A stretch of 64,000 nt of DNA. Source: Vitis vinifera. Its lineage: Eukaryota > Streptophyta > Magnoliopsida > Vitales > Vitaceae. Positions 9,613 to 19,497 of this stretch are shown piece by piece. Both the position numbers and the translations under genes were made by a program. The notes under the pieces were generated by a model, which saw only the letters and a program-made list of their open reading frames with translations, had not been told where the DNA came from and ran no database searches. The stretch's first letter is position 1. Each line of letters starts with the position of its first letter. The DNA lies in contig NC_081815.1 in the NCBI RefSeq assembly GCF_030704535.1, positions 325,001-389,000 on the forward strand. The letters run 5' to 3'.

Positions 9613-10417
9613 TGTAGGGACCCCTCCCCTTGGGAAACATGTGGCACGCAGCTCATAGTGACGCGTGGCACGTGTTATCAGCCGGACCTTCATCATCCGG
9701 ATTCCCCTGAGGATATGCATGGTGCAGTTATCCTATCCGGACCGCCTCAAGGAAAGGCAAACGACGTTTCAGCTTCTCCTATCCAAGGAAGAGCAAACGA
9801 CGCTGGCAGAGCGTAGACATCCGGATAATCTCCACAACACATCCGGATAATCAGCATGAGCCACCCGGATATAAATCGTCTGAATGGTCAAATAAAGTAA
9901 AGCGAGTCTTACACGCAATCACAACAAGCAGCCATGGCCCACATCTTGTCACCTGCAGAGTGAGAAGACAAGAGGAAGCGACAGCAAGTCACTTCCCACG
10001 ATCATTCTACATAACCACTTCCCACGATCTCTGACAGCCGCATCACCTACCATGGTCTCTGACAGCCATTCGTAGGATGATAATGCTCCTACTGACACCT
10101 ATTATCATCATTACAATATAAAATATCTCCTCACCATTAATGAAAGGAGCGGTACCCCTGAAGTTATATATATATGCCTTCACACGCAGAAGAAGGGGAT
10201 CCCCCTGGTAACCTCTTGAGACCTAGTAGAAGGCCAACTGATTTATGTCTCTCTCTCTTACCATGACTAACAAAACCATCGGAGGGTGCGTCCGGACACC
10301 CTGTCCGGATGCCTTTTGTAGGTACAACCGCTGAATCAAGAACCCCTTGTGTGTTGAGAATCACGTGTCCATCAATCTAGCAGCAACGTGAACCACCGGA
10401 TACGCGAGGCGACAACA
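9613..10417 (+). repeat. 3' LTR, complete (805 bp)
   Basis: Starts TGTAGGGACC after the polypurine tract and ends GACAACA. Positions 9648-10417 match 1-770 with nine substitutions and no indels. The flanking AATAC is a possible target-site duplication. Confidence 0.97.
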
Positions 10418-12467
10418 AATACCATTAAGTTTTAGTGGGTAATTATAAGTTATAACATATATAAATATGGTTAATCTTTAGATGTTTCAGAAGCCTATAG
10501 ATCAAATAAGAAACAAGTATGAAGAGAGGCTGTGGCCTTTTAATTGTATTGTGGCCAGGTCAAGAGCCCAGTGATATCCTGACTAGTTGACACAGTTTCT
10601 TTGCCAAGGCATGTGCTAATGTTCCTGTGGACGTGACTTGACACTTGAGCACACCATGTCAAATCATTAATATGTCATTGTGCTGCCTGGTCCTTGAGTA
10701 CTTACAGAAGTATAAACCTTTATTTCTCTAACAAAAGTTGGGTTTTATACCGGCACAATTGTGTTTGGGATTGGTTGGCCCAAAAATTAGGTTGGTCCAT
10801 ATAAGCTAGGTAATTGATGGAAAGTAATTTCAAACTATTTTCTATATAATGTTTGACAAACTTTTTAACCTTAAATCTTTTTTTAATAATTATTCTAAAA
10901 ATTTATTATTTTTTAAAAAACTAATTTTTAAAAAATATATTCTAAAAATATATCATTTAAAAAAAAAATTGATATATTTTTAGTTATTTTTTATATACAC
11001 AATTTTAAAAATATATATTTTCCAAAATGTTTGATTTTTAAATAATAATAATAATATTTTATTTTTATTTTTTGGGAAAATGATGTATTTTTTTCCAAAT
11101 CACTAAATTATATAAAATTTTATTGAAGTTTACAAAATGAATAAAATTTAAATTAATATTTTTCTATTCTTTTTTTCTTTTTTCACGATGAGTAAAGATC
11201 ATTTTTTAAAGGATAAAAAATTTATATCATTTTTTTTAATTTTCACACTTTCTAAAGGTTTTAAACTTAAACGATGAACTTATATGAACCAAAACTTAAT
11301 TTTTGGATCAATTGGATCCAAAACACAATTATCCCTTTTATACATTCCATGCATTTGCTTTTCACTATAAATGTTATCCTTTCTATTCCTCATGGCTTTA
11401 ATAGTCTAAATTTGGAGAAGCTTTACATGTAACAACTTGGAGACCTGGTGGGCATATGTGGATCGTTGTAGAAGTGTCCTGACTGATGTGATATCTGGAT
11501 TACCAGAGTCATCCTAAGAGGTCCATAAGAACCAGATAAAGCATCTGAGTTAGGTAGCTAGGATGGCCCAAACTCCATGGATATGTCAATATTTTTGTCG
11601 GATGGTAGCTTCCTCTGTTGTCTATATAATACTGCACATGCACACCATTTACCCCACTCCATGCAGTTGTCATGGCTTCATCCCATTTCAAGAACTATGA
11701 TGCTTAGGCTCTCCATCCCATTGAATACAAGATCGCTATATATATGTACATATATTCATTGAGCCATCCCTAAATTCCAGCCATATGACTGTATTTTTGA
11801 CACACATGGCCAACAACTGTATACATTACATGGTATACATGCACTTTCAAACCATGAAATTTCTAGTTTAAACTCATTCCAAACTCAGTGCCTAGATAAT
11901 GAGTGTGTCTGTCTTCATGATAATCTGGTTCACTGTTGAAATGGGTGCCCATATGCTTTCATTCCAAAAAAGCAAAAACTGTTGAGGAGGTCAACAATGA
12001 ATATAGGGTGACGGATAGGCCAGTGAGGCCCATCAAACACTTTTTATATACACCTTTTGGCCCCAATTGAATAACTTATTCATTTCAAGGAGATAGGGCA
12101 TTAATTGAGCCTTTTCCAGAGACCTCAAATTGCTTTGAAAGCCTGATCTAATTCCTTCAAAGGACGTGAGAGTTTCTTATAATTACCTCAAAAATTGTGT
12201 ATTCTCGCCCTTTCCATGTCAAAAACTATATACGTATACATCCCTTGCCTACAATATTTTTTCATTCATGGGCTCCACTTTGTGACAGAAGGCTTTTGTA
12301 AATACGAACCAGGACTGATGTGGTACCTTGCTCTGGATTATGACATCTTATTCATCCATCTACATCACTATACATGCAACCTTTTCTTGGCTAGCTCTGT
12401 ACATATCTACCCATATCAACAACCCCATGTATACCAATGACATTTATTCTGTATTTTATGTAAGATG

Positions 12468-12469
<2 letters not shown>

Positions 12470-12550
<81 letters not shown>

Positions 12551-12560
12551 GTATATATGT
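12470..12560. repeat. (AT)n microsatellite
   Basis: About 90 bp of nearly uninterrupted AT dinucleotides with two GT interruptions near 12533 and 12551. An open frame across it is only Tyr-Ile repeats. Confidence 0.98.
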
Positions 12561-13212
12561 GTGTTACCCCAGTCTTTATGTCCATGTTGGCTTTACCCCG
12601 TGGACAAGGTCTTAGAGCAAGGTTGAATCAGGAGGGGGGAAACGCAAACATAGAAGAAGAAAAGGTCTGTAATATTAATGTTTTCACACTGCTATCCACT
12701 TGCAGTCTCGGAAGCATATCTAACAGATCAACATTTTGCCTTATCGATTGTTTACACATCTGTTTGAGTTGGATTGAATCACCAGATGATGTGCACATCC
12801 AACAATAAATTAATTTCATGCAGTTGGATTATCAGTAGTGACATCCAACCACTTATCTTTTTTCTTTTTTCTTTTTTTCCTTTTATTTAGATGGCTGTCA
12901 TATTAGAAAGGAGCATTAGTAGATCGATCCAGATGTTTTGATAAAAAAAAATTTGGAGATTGGAGTATATGAGCATAGAAAAAAAGGGTTCCATGTAATA
13001 AATATAAAAAAAATGTTACAATGCATGGTTAAGTAACATATATATAGTCAAGTAGATTATGTGTAGAGTCCAAAAGGGATGTACACCTGGCTAAAAAGAA
13101 TGAAGACGACAACTGCATAGGAGCAATACTCCTTTGTCATGCATGCCTAGAGAAAATAGACCCCCAAACTAACACTAAAAACGTTCTTATCCGGTCCATG
13201 AGCTTCCCTGGG

Positions 13213-13222
13213 TTATAAATAT
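13213..13222 (+). promoter_or_regulatory. TATA box of the pectin methylesterase gene
   Basis: TTATAAATAT, ~100 bp upstream of the ATG at 13320, in a region otherwise not AT-homopolymeric. Consistent with a plant TATA box and a leader of ~70 bp. Confidence 0.65.
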
Positions 13223-13319
13223 CAAGCCCCAGGTCTCAGGTGGTTGTAGGATTTGCAAGGGAGTTTGCTTCTCTGCTAAGCTATTTTTTCTAAGTTGTGA
13301 GTGCACGCAATTCTTTGAT

Positions 13320-15314
13320 ATGGGAAAAATAGTAGGGTGGACCCGTTTATGGCTTTTGGGGTTTGCACTTGCAGGTGCCTCCATGTCATGGGCTGCCATG
13401 GATGATGCCTATGAAAAGCGTGTCCAATCAGAGTGTGGCTTTACCACATATCCAAAGCTCTGTGTCCAGACCCTGTTGGGGTTGGGTCACTCCAAGGTTG
13501 ATATTCCCTTTGTCCTTGTTAACAAGATTCTATCTGAGACCAGGCTGCCCACTTCGAACATTGCCAAATTCAGCTACCAGTTGGCAACCCCAGAAGCCCA
13601 CTCTGCTCATCTTGTCAGAGGTGATAACCTAATGCCCCCCATGTTGCATTTTAAAAATATAACACTCGATTTTATTTTATTTACTCAAATTGTACATGCA
13701 GATTCTTGTGACATGCTTATGAGCATGTCTCTGAAGCAGCTAAACCAATCACTGTTGGCTCTCAAAGAATCTGCAAGGAAAAACAAGCATGACATCCAGA
13801 CATGGCTGAGTGCTGCCTTAACTTTTCAGCAGACTTGTAAAGACTTGGCCGTGGAGATGACTCGCTACTTTGGCACCTCAATGGTTCAGATTTCCAGCAA
13901 GATGGATCATCTATCTCAGTTGACCAACAATGCATTGGCTGTCATCAACAGAATTACCCCCGGGCCAAAGAAAACCACAAGTGGACGTGGTCTCTCTGAG
14001 GAACAAGTTTTCCCCAGCTGGGTATCACCCAGAGATCGGAAACTTCTCCAAACCACTACCATAAAAGCAAATGCCATAGTTGCACAAGATGGAACAGGCA
14101 ACTATGAGACCATTTCTGATGCCATCCAGGCTGCCACTGGGAAACGTTTTGTGATCTATGTCAAGTCAGGAGTTTACAAGGAGAAAATTCACACCAACAA
14201 AGATGGCATCACCTTGATAGGAGACGGCAAATATTCCACTAGAATTGTTGGTGATGACAGCGTTGGTGGAGGAGCTTCCTTGCTTAGCACCGCTACGTTT
14301 AGTCAGTTCCATCTCTCCCTACTAGTTGCATGCTATTTTCAGTTCAATCTCCATCCTTTTAACTGTCACCCACTTTATATATTATACAGAGAGAGAGAGG
14401 ATCTTTTTCCTAGTTCCCTCTTTGTTTCCTCGGATTGTTTACTGATTTTCATACAAGTGGGTAATTGTGCATATAAATTGACCCATATGCTAGTTTTTCT
14501 GAGTATGAAAATGAAATTTGTGATTATTGGCTTTAACCAAAAAAAAAAAAAGGAAAATCACTTTCAGAGGATGGAGAGAGAAACTGACATCCTCCATCAT
14601 GCTTGTATGAATGCAGCAATCACAGGTGATGGATTCATCGCAAAGGATATAGGATTTGAAAACGCTGCAGGCCCCAAAGGAGAACAGGCTGTGGCTTTGA
14701 TGGTGTCTTCAGATCATTCTGTTCTCTACAAGTGCAGCATTGCAGGCTACCAAGATACTCTGTATGCTCAGGCACTCCGGCAATTCTACAGAGAATGCGA
14801 CATTTATGGAACCATAGACTTCATTTTTGGAAATGCAGCTGCTGTTTTCCAGAACTGCTATTTGATTCTGCGTCGCCCACTTGGTGACTCTTTCAATGTG
14901 ATTTTGGCTAATGGAAGGTCCAGTCCCGGACAGAACACTGGCTTCTCTATTCAAAAATGTACAATCATACCCAGCTCTGATTTCTCTGCAGTCAAACATT
15001 CCTACAAATCCTATCTGGGGAGACCCTGGAAAGAGTATTCAAGAGCAGTTGTGATGGAATCAAGCATAGATGATGCCATTGAAGGAAGAGGGTGGATTGA
15101 GTGGCCAGGATATGGGAGTTCAGTCCTTAAGTCTCTTTATTTTGCTGAATACTCCAACATAGGCCGTGGGGCTGCAACTTCCAGGAGAGTACAGTGGCCT
15201 GGGTTTCATCTTATTGGCACTGAAGAGGCCACTAAGTTCACTGTTGCAAACTTCATTGCTGGAACATCTTGGCTGCCCTCCACTGGAGTCATTTTCATCT
15301 CCGGCCTCCAGTAG
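13320..15314 (+). CDS. Pectin methylesterase with N-terminal inhibitor (pro) domain
   Basis: Removes methyl esters from homogalacturonan in the cell wall. Inferred exons are 13320-13620, 13702-14301 and 14617-15314, giving 532 aa, normal for type I enzymes. Residues 1-25 are a signal peptide. Residues ~30-190 are the invertase/PME-inhibitor domain. RKLLQ at 213-217 is the subtilase processing motif that releases the mature enzyme. The catalytic domain begins near 221. Q324, Q346, D347, D368 and R436 (QAVAL, QDTL, DFIFG, GRPW) keep the spacing of carrot PME Q113, Q135, D136, D157 and R225 exactly. Introns are 81 and 315 bp. Both are multiples of three and lack in-frame stops, so the unspliced gene is one 664-codon frame. 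Both inserts lack PME similarity and have good GT/AG sites, so splicing is the better model. Confidence 0.93.
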   Translation: MGKIVGWTRLWLLGFALAGASMSWAAMDDAYEKRVQSECGFTTYPKLCVQTLLGLGHSKVDIPFVLVNKILSETRLPTSNIAKFSYQLATPEAHSAHLVRGDNLMPPMLHFKNITLDFILFTQIVHADSCDMLMSMSLKQLNQSLLALKESARKNKHDIQTWLSAALTFQQTCKDLAVEMTRYFGTSMVQISSKMDHLSQLTNNALAVINRITPGPKKTTSGRGLSEEQVFPSWVSPRDRKLLQTTTIKANAIVAQDGTGNYETISDAIQAATGKRFVIYVKSGVYKEKIHTNKDGITLIGDGKYSTRIVGDDSVGGGASLLSTATFSQFHLSLLVACYFQFNLHPFNCHPLYILYREREDLFPSSLFVSSDCLLIFIQVGNCAYKLTHMLVFLSMKMKFVIIGFNQKKKKENHFQRMERETDILHHACMNAAITGDGFIAKDIGFENAAGPKGEQAVALMVSSDHSVLYKCSIAGYQDTLYAQALRQFYRECDIYGTIDFIFGNAAAVFQNCYLILRRPLGDSFNVILANGRSSPGQNTGFSIQKCTIIPSSDFSAVKHSYKSYLGRPWKEYSRAVVMESSIDDAIEGRGWIEWPGYGSSVLKSLYFAEYSNIGRGAATSRRVQWPGFHLIGTEEATKFTVANFIAGTSWLPSTGVIFISGLQ

Positions 15315-16802
15315 TCATTTCACTGGATTTGAATATTAGCCGGCTTCTTCTGATCTTTTATTAATTAGTCTTATATGGGTTTCTTGAGAGAAGATTAAAA
15401 ATAAAAAAGAAAAAGAAAAAGGAAGGTGAAGATTGCCATGGAATCTGCTTATATTTATATATGAATTAATGTACTTAATTAGTATAGTACTACTCCATAG
15501 TTGTATATATATAGTTTAGAATCCATAGCCATGAAGACATTTCATGTTGAGTTTCATCTTCCTTCTTCCAATAAAAGAGGCCAGGTCTACTTTTCTTTTT
15601 GTCTAAACTTTTTGTGCAAAACAGCCAAAGGAAGTCCTATTAATGGAATTGAACAGGGAAGAACTCTACTCCGGAGGTCCAAATTGGAAACTTGTACTAA
15701 ATTCATCACACTCAATTTGAAATTATTATGTTATAATTGATCAAGGATTCGACTCTTGAAAGAACATAATTTTTAAAGATATTTGGATAGAACAATGCAA
15801 CATGTTTTATCTAATGTGAATTTACTAAAAGTTTAAAAATATTCAAGTTGTTCATATTTTTAATAAAAGCATTCAATCCTAAATATAACATCATGATCGA
15901 GTTTAGCACAATAAAAGTAATTTACTCGTTTACTTTTTCTATTGCCAGAAAACAGAAGCTCAAATCTATCCCAAACAACAACCCCGGCCCTAGCCTTTCC
16001 ATGTGTCATGACTCATGATGCATATTGCTCTAATTTATTATTATTATTATAAATTCAAAAGGCAGTTGTACAGCTGTACTACGTGTTAAATATTTCAAAG
16101 ATTCTTTTGCAACGTGACATCACATGGGGTCATGATCCCAATCAAAATACGGAAGAAGTTTACACTTTACACTTTAGAAGTCTAGAAGTCTAGAATGCGG
16201 CATCCCATCCAATATGCGATTTAATCAAATTTGAATCATTGAATAATCGATGTTATAAATAAAATTAAATTAAAGTCAGACTTAAATACAAAATAATACC
16301 ACCGATTTGCATAAGTTTCAACTGCTACGTCTTTCACCGACACTTGTCGATGTCCAGTCAAATACTTGAAACGCATAATTGGTGATGAATCATCAGGGGT
16401 ATCAACTAGAAAGTTAAACGGCACATTTGTCGGTGGAGAGAACTTCGCAGATACTGCTCTATGGCTTTAAATAAGCCAATCCTTGCAGTCTATTAAGTCA
16501 TACTCTAGTGGGGCTGCGCTGAAGATTATATGGATACTGGTGGGCCTGCCCTAGCCCAATTTTAATGGAAGGGGACTCTTGCTGGGTTCTGCAAATGAAA
16601 ACTTAGATGGTAAAAGATTTTAAAGGGAAAGATGAGATGCTTTGTGAAGAGTGGCGTAGAGTCATGGGCAAGAGTCCAAAGCAGATGAAACCAAGGGCTA
16701 GCCAGTTGGTTGCAACTCAAGTCACAATTTAAGTTGGATGGGATGCATGGTGGGGTTTCCACAAAGGCATAGGAGAAAGTAGACAATGCTACATGGTGAT
16801 GT

Positions 16803-16822
16803 CCCCCCCCCCCCCCCCCCCA
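16803..16822. repeat. Poly-C homopolymer
   Basis: About 20 consecutive C, then CACCCC. A polyglycine open frame on the minus strand here is an artefact. Confidence 0.95.
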
Positions 16823-18059
16823 CCCCAAAACCCTATCATCAATTCATGTGTGCCACTGCAACTTGGAACCTACATGTTTTATCTTTTGTAGGAAAGGCAC
16901 CTGCGAGTATTAAAATTAACCAACATGTTTAACGGTCATCCTTTCTTTTTTTCTCCCTTTTTCTATTGCTTTTTTGTAAAAAGAAAAAAAAAAAATTCTT
17001 ATCCTCTTAGGTACCAAGTCAATGGGTACTTATGGAGTTCAAACTCGGATCATTCAAAGTGTGTGATGAAATCTAAGTTAAATGAAAGTAAAAATTTATA
17101 AAATTACAATACAAAAAAAAAAATGATCAAAATACCAAAAAAAATGACAAAAATATGAAGTAATGGGACCACATATCAAATGTGAAATAATGAAACATGA
17201 ATGAAGCAATAAAGCCTAAGTTTTACATGGGACACTACCTATCTAAAGAAGATTGAATGACCGTCAAAAGAGGTCTTATCCTTCTTTTTAAACATAATTG
17301 GACACATTTCTAATACTTCTCTTTTTTTAACCCTTGCTAATTGTTTATTACTTTTCATCTTATTCCAAAAACATTTCATCATGGCACAAAAAGTCGGTTG
17401 CAATTTACTTTCTCCCTTTTTTTGTTGTCTTCAATCCTTGACGAATATTCAATCCCATCGCTAAATATGTAACCTATGGTATCGGGCATGGGTGGGCATC
17501 ACCTTTGCAATTATCCATTTTAATAATAATAACAAAAGCAATATGAGCTGGTTTACGGTTAGAATAAAGTGAGATGTCAATTTTTGAGTAAGCTGGTTGT
17601 CATGTGCAACTTTTGTGACCAAGAAGTACCACTACTCCATTAGTGTCCACATGGTCCTACTTGGAGCTTTTTTCTTCAATTCGTACTATTTTAGCTTCTT
17701 CTCTTTTAACGTACCTATACAAAACATTAACATATTACTATGAAACTCAAAGACTAATAATCCAAATAACAATATGGCAATTGTGTTAAAAAGTAGGAGT
17801 CCACACGTATACTTGGTTACATGGAAAATTCACATCCACACATCCCCTCGAAAGAAAGGAAAAAAGCATTGGCTCTTTTAGGGAAAGGGGCCCAAGAAAG
17901 CAAAAGATTTTCAAAAGCAAGTCTTCCCACTTGCAGTCGTGCGATAAAGATATGGTGGTTTGATTATTTTCATACTGAACTCCTTGGCTATGGTTTTGCT
18001 TTTTGTTTTCTCACAACAAGATAAAACTGTTGGATTGCCAACAATCCCACTCCCTGAAA

Positions 18060-18440
18060 AATGACGATCAATTCAATATTTACTATGCTTGAAATTTGAT
18101 ATTAGTCATATGAAATATATCTAAGATTACGCTAGTTCAAAATTTGATATTGGCTCTAGGAATAAGATTTGAGATTTGATGTTGGTAAAAAAAATATATG
18201 TCCATGATTATGTTGATCGGGATTTGGTATTAGCTCAAGAAAAGAAATAAGCCCAAGATTAGGTTGGCTTTGCTCAAACAATAAGTGTGAGATTGTGTTG
18301 ACTTGGGAGTTAATATTAGTCATAAAAAATATATCCAATACTATATTATTTTCAGAATTTGGTATTGACTTGAGACACACAGTCTGAGATTTGAAACTAG
18401 TCACGAAAATTATACTGAAGATTGTGTTGACTTGCAACAG
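18060..18440. repeat. Degenerate minisatellite, ~55-65 bp units
   Basis: About five to six diverged units, each built from an 'agattgtgttgacttg' segment, then 'gatttggtattagtca', then an A-rich stretch. Recurring landmarks are GATTTGATATTAGTCAT, GATTTGGTATTAGCTC, AGTTAATATTAGTCAT and AATTTGGTATTGACTT. Unit length varies and no unit is intact. A 118-codon minus-strand open frame across it simply reads the repeat. Confidence 0.7.
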
Positions 18441-19002
18441 AAAATGAAAATATGCCCAAATCCTAATGCAAAACAATGATGAAGATGCATAGTTGCGTAC
18501 AAGGGACTTCAATAAAAAAATTGGGCAGGGATAAAACTAGTATGAAAAAGCCTATTTATCCATATATGTAGGTGGAAATTGGAATGAGAAATATCAAACA
18601 TATAGAAGGTGCTTGTATATATCTTGGAGAAGGGGAACCACCTAATTCCATTGCCATACTCTGCTTGGGCCAAACATAAAGGAATGAATGCAAACAGTGT
18701 GTCAGATGTGAAGATAAGTTGGCCTGTCTAAGGCATAAATATTAATATAAAGTATATTAAGTCTACGGCTTTGACATTTATAAGCCGCAAATCCAGCTCC
18801 ACCCATTCATCTTTAATACAAATAGCAACCTCCCAAGCCAACCCCTTCCCAAATCATTTCTATGCCTCTACCCAGTTCTTGATGGCCATGAATGTGAAAA
18901 GGGTTTCAATAAGTGGATTTCTCTCAAGAAACCCCAGATTATTTTGAGCTAAAATTTGATAGATTAGGAATTAGTAATAGAAGTATATCTTATTGGGTGA
19001 AC

Positions 19003-19030
19003 AAAAACCCTAACCCTAACCCTAACCAAC
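19003..19030 (+). repeat. Interstitial CCCTAA array / telo-box
   Basis: AAAAACCCTAACCCTAACCCTAACC, three CCCTAA units, ~470 bp upstream of the RAD51 start. The plant telomere repeat is CCCTAAA, so this is a hexamer variant. It contains the AAACCCTAA telo-box known from promoters of proliferation-linked plant genes. A regulatory role is inferred. Confidence 0.6.
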
Positions 19031-19497
19031 CCTTCAAAATGTAGTTAGTGGACTATTGGGTAATGCATAAATACATTGATGTTAGCAATCGGTGCCAACA
19101 ACGAATTAATTTTAAATTAGAAAGAACTGAAAATTATGATGAGTATCATCAACATTTCTTTAAAATTTGATACAAGATTACAAGTGTTATGATTTGAATA
19201 ATTAAGAGAAATTCAGCTCACAATATACATATATATCTATATATATTGGTGAAGTGTTCAGGATGGGCCAGGACAAGGGCTTTTCCTGAAATGTGGGCCG
19301 AGTTTTGTGGGCTAATATAATGGCAGAAGTCTATGGTATCCAGAGCAGCCCATGATTGGACCCAAGCTTACAAAGCAAGTTTTCAGAAAATCTGAAATTT
19401 TGGCGCCTCTCCACAAGGGTTTTGAAAACCATAGAAAAGAGGGAAGACGAGAGACTTCAGGCTCGAAGCATTGGCATAGGCGTCAGCAGCAGCAACC

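Larger units (their letters stand above)
1..10417 (+). mobile_element. Ty3/gypsy LTR retrotransposon, Tat-type (dual RNase H), nearly full length
   Basis: The sequence from 1 to 770 is repeated at 9648-10417 with no indels, and the second copy has 35 further bases at its 5' end. The window therefore opens just inside the 5' LTR. Between the LTRs lie a primer-binding site, a gag-protease frame, a pol frame ordered RT, RNase H, second RNase H, integrase, an antisense three-exon gene and a polypurine tract. Integrase downstream of RT marks Ty3/gypsy rather than copia. The extra RNase H-like domain after the first is the hallmark of the Tat lineage. The LTRs begin TG and end CA. The right flank begins AATAC, which may be the target duplication, but the left flank is outside the window. 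Full length would be about 10.45 kb. The LTRs differ at 9 of 770 sites, 8 of them transitions. Confidence 0.96.
10418..13319. other. Intergenic spacer upstream of the pectin methylesterase gene
   Basis: AT-rich, with A/T homopolymers and AAT-type runs at 10860-11250 and a long (AT)n tract. No convincing gene is seen. The last ~110 bp form the promoter and leader of the pectin methylesterase gene. Confidence 0.75.
15315..19497. other. Intergenic spacer between the PME gene and RAD51
   Basis: About 4.2 kb without a convincing gene. It holds a poly-C run (16803-16822), several A/T homopolymers, a degenerate minisatellite (~18060-18440), a short CCCTAA array (~19003-19030) and the RAD51 promoter and leader. 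Confidence 0.7.

Noticed and set aside
1..10417. Integrated plant pararetrovirus (Caulimoviridae)
   Set aside because: Paired LTRs, primer-binding site, polypurine tract and an integrase after RNase H mark a Ty3/gypsy retrotransposon. No movement protein is seen.
12328..12615. 95-codon open frame over the (AT)n tract
   Set aside because: The middle is only Tyr-Ile repeats from the microsatellite.
13621..13701. Reading the PME gene as one 664-residue exon
   Set aside because: The 27- and 105-residue inserts have no PME character, splice sites are good, and removing them gives the family's usual length.
18156..18512. 118-codon minus-strand open frame
   Set aside because: It reads the degenerate minisatellite, and its internal similarity is the DNA repeat.
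19003..19030. True telomere end or chromosome-fusion relic
   Set aside because: Only three hexamer units, flanked by ordinary sequence and genes on both sides.
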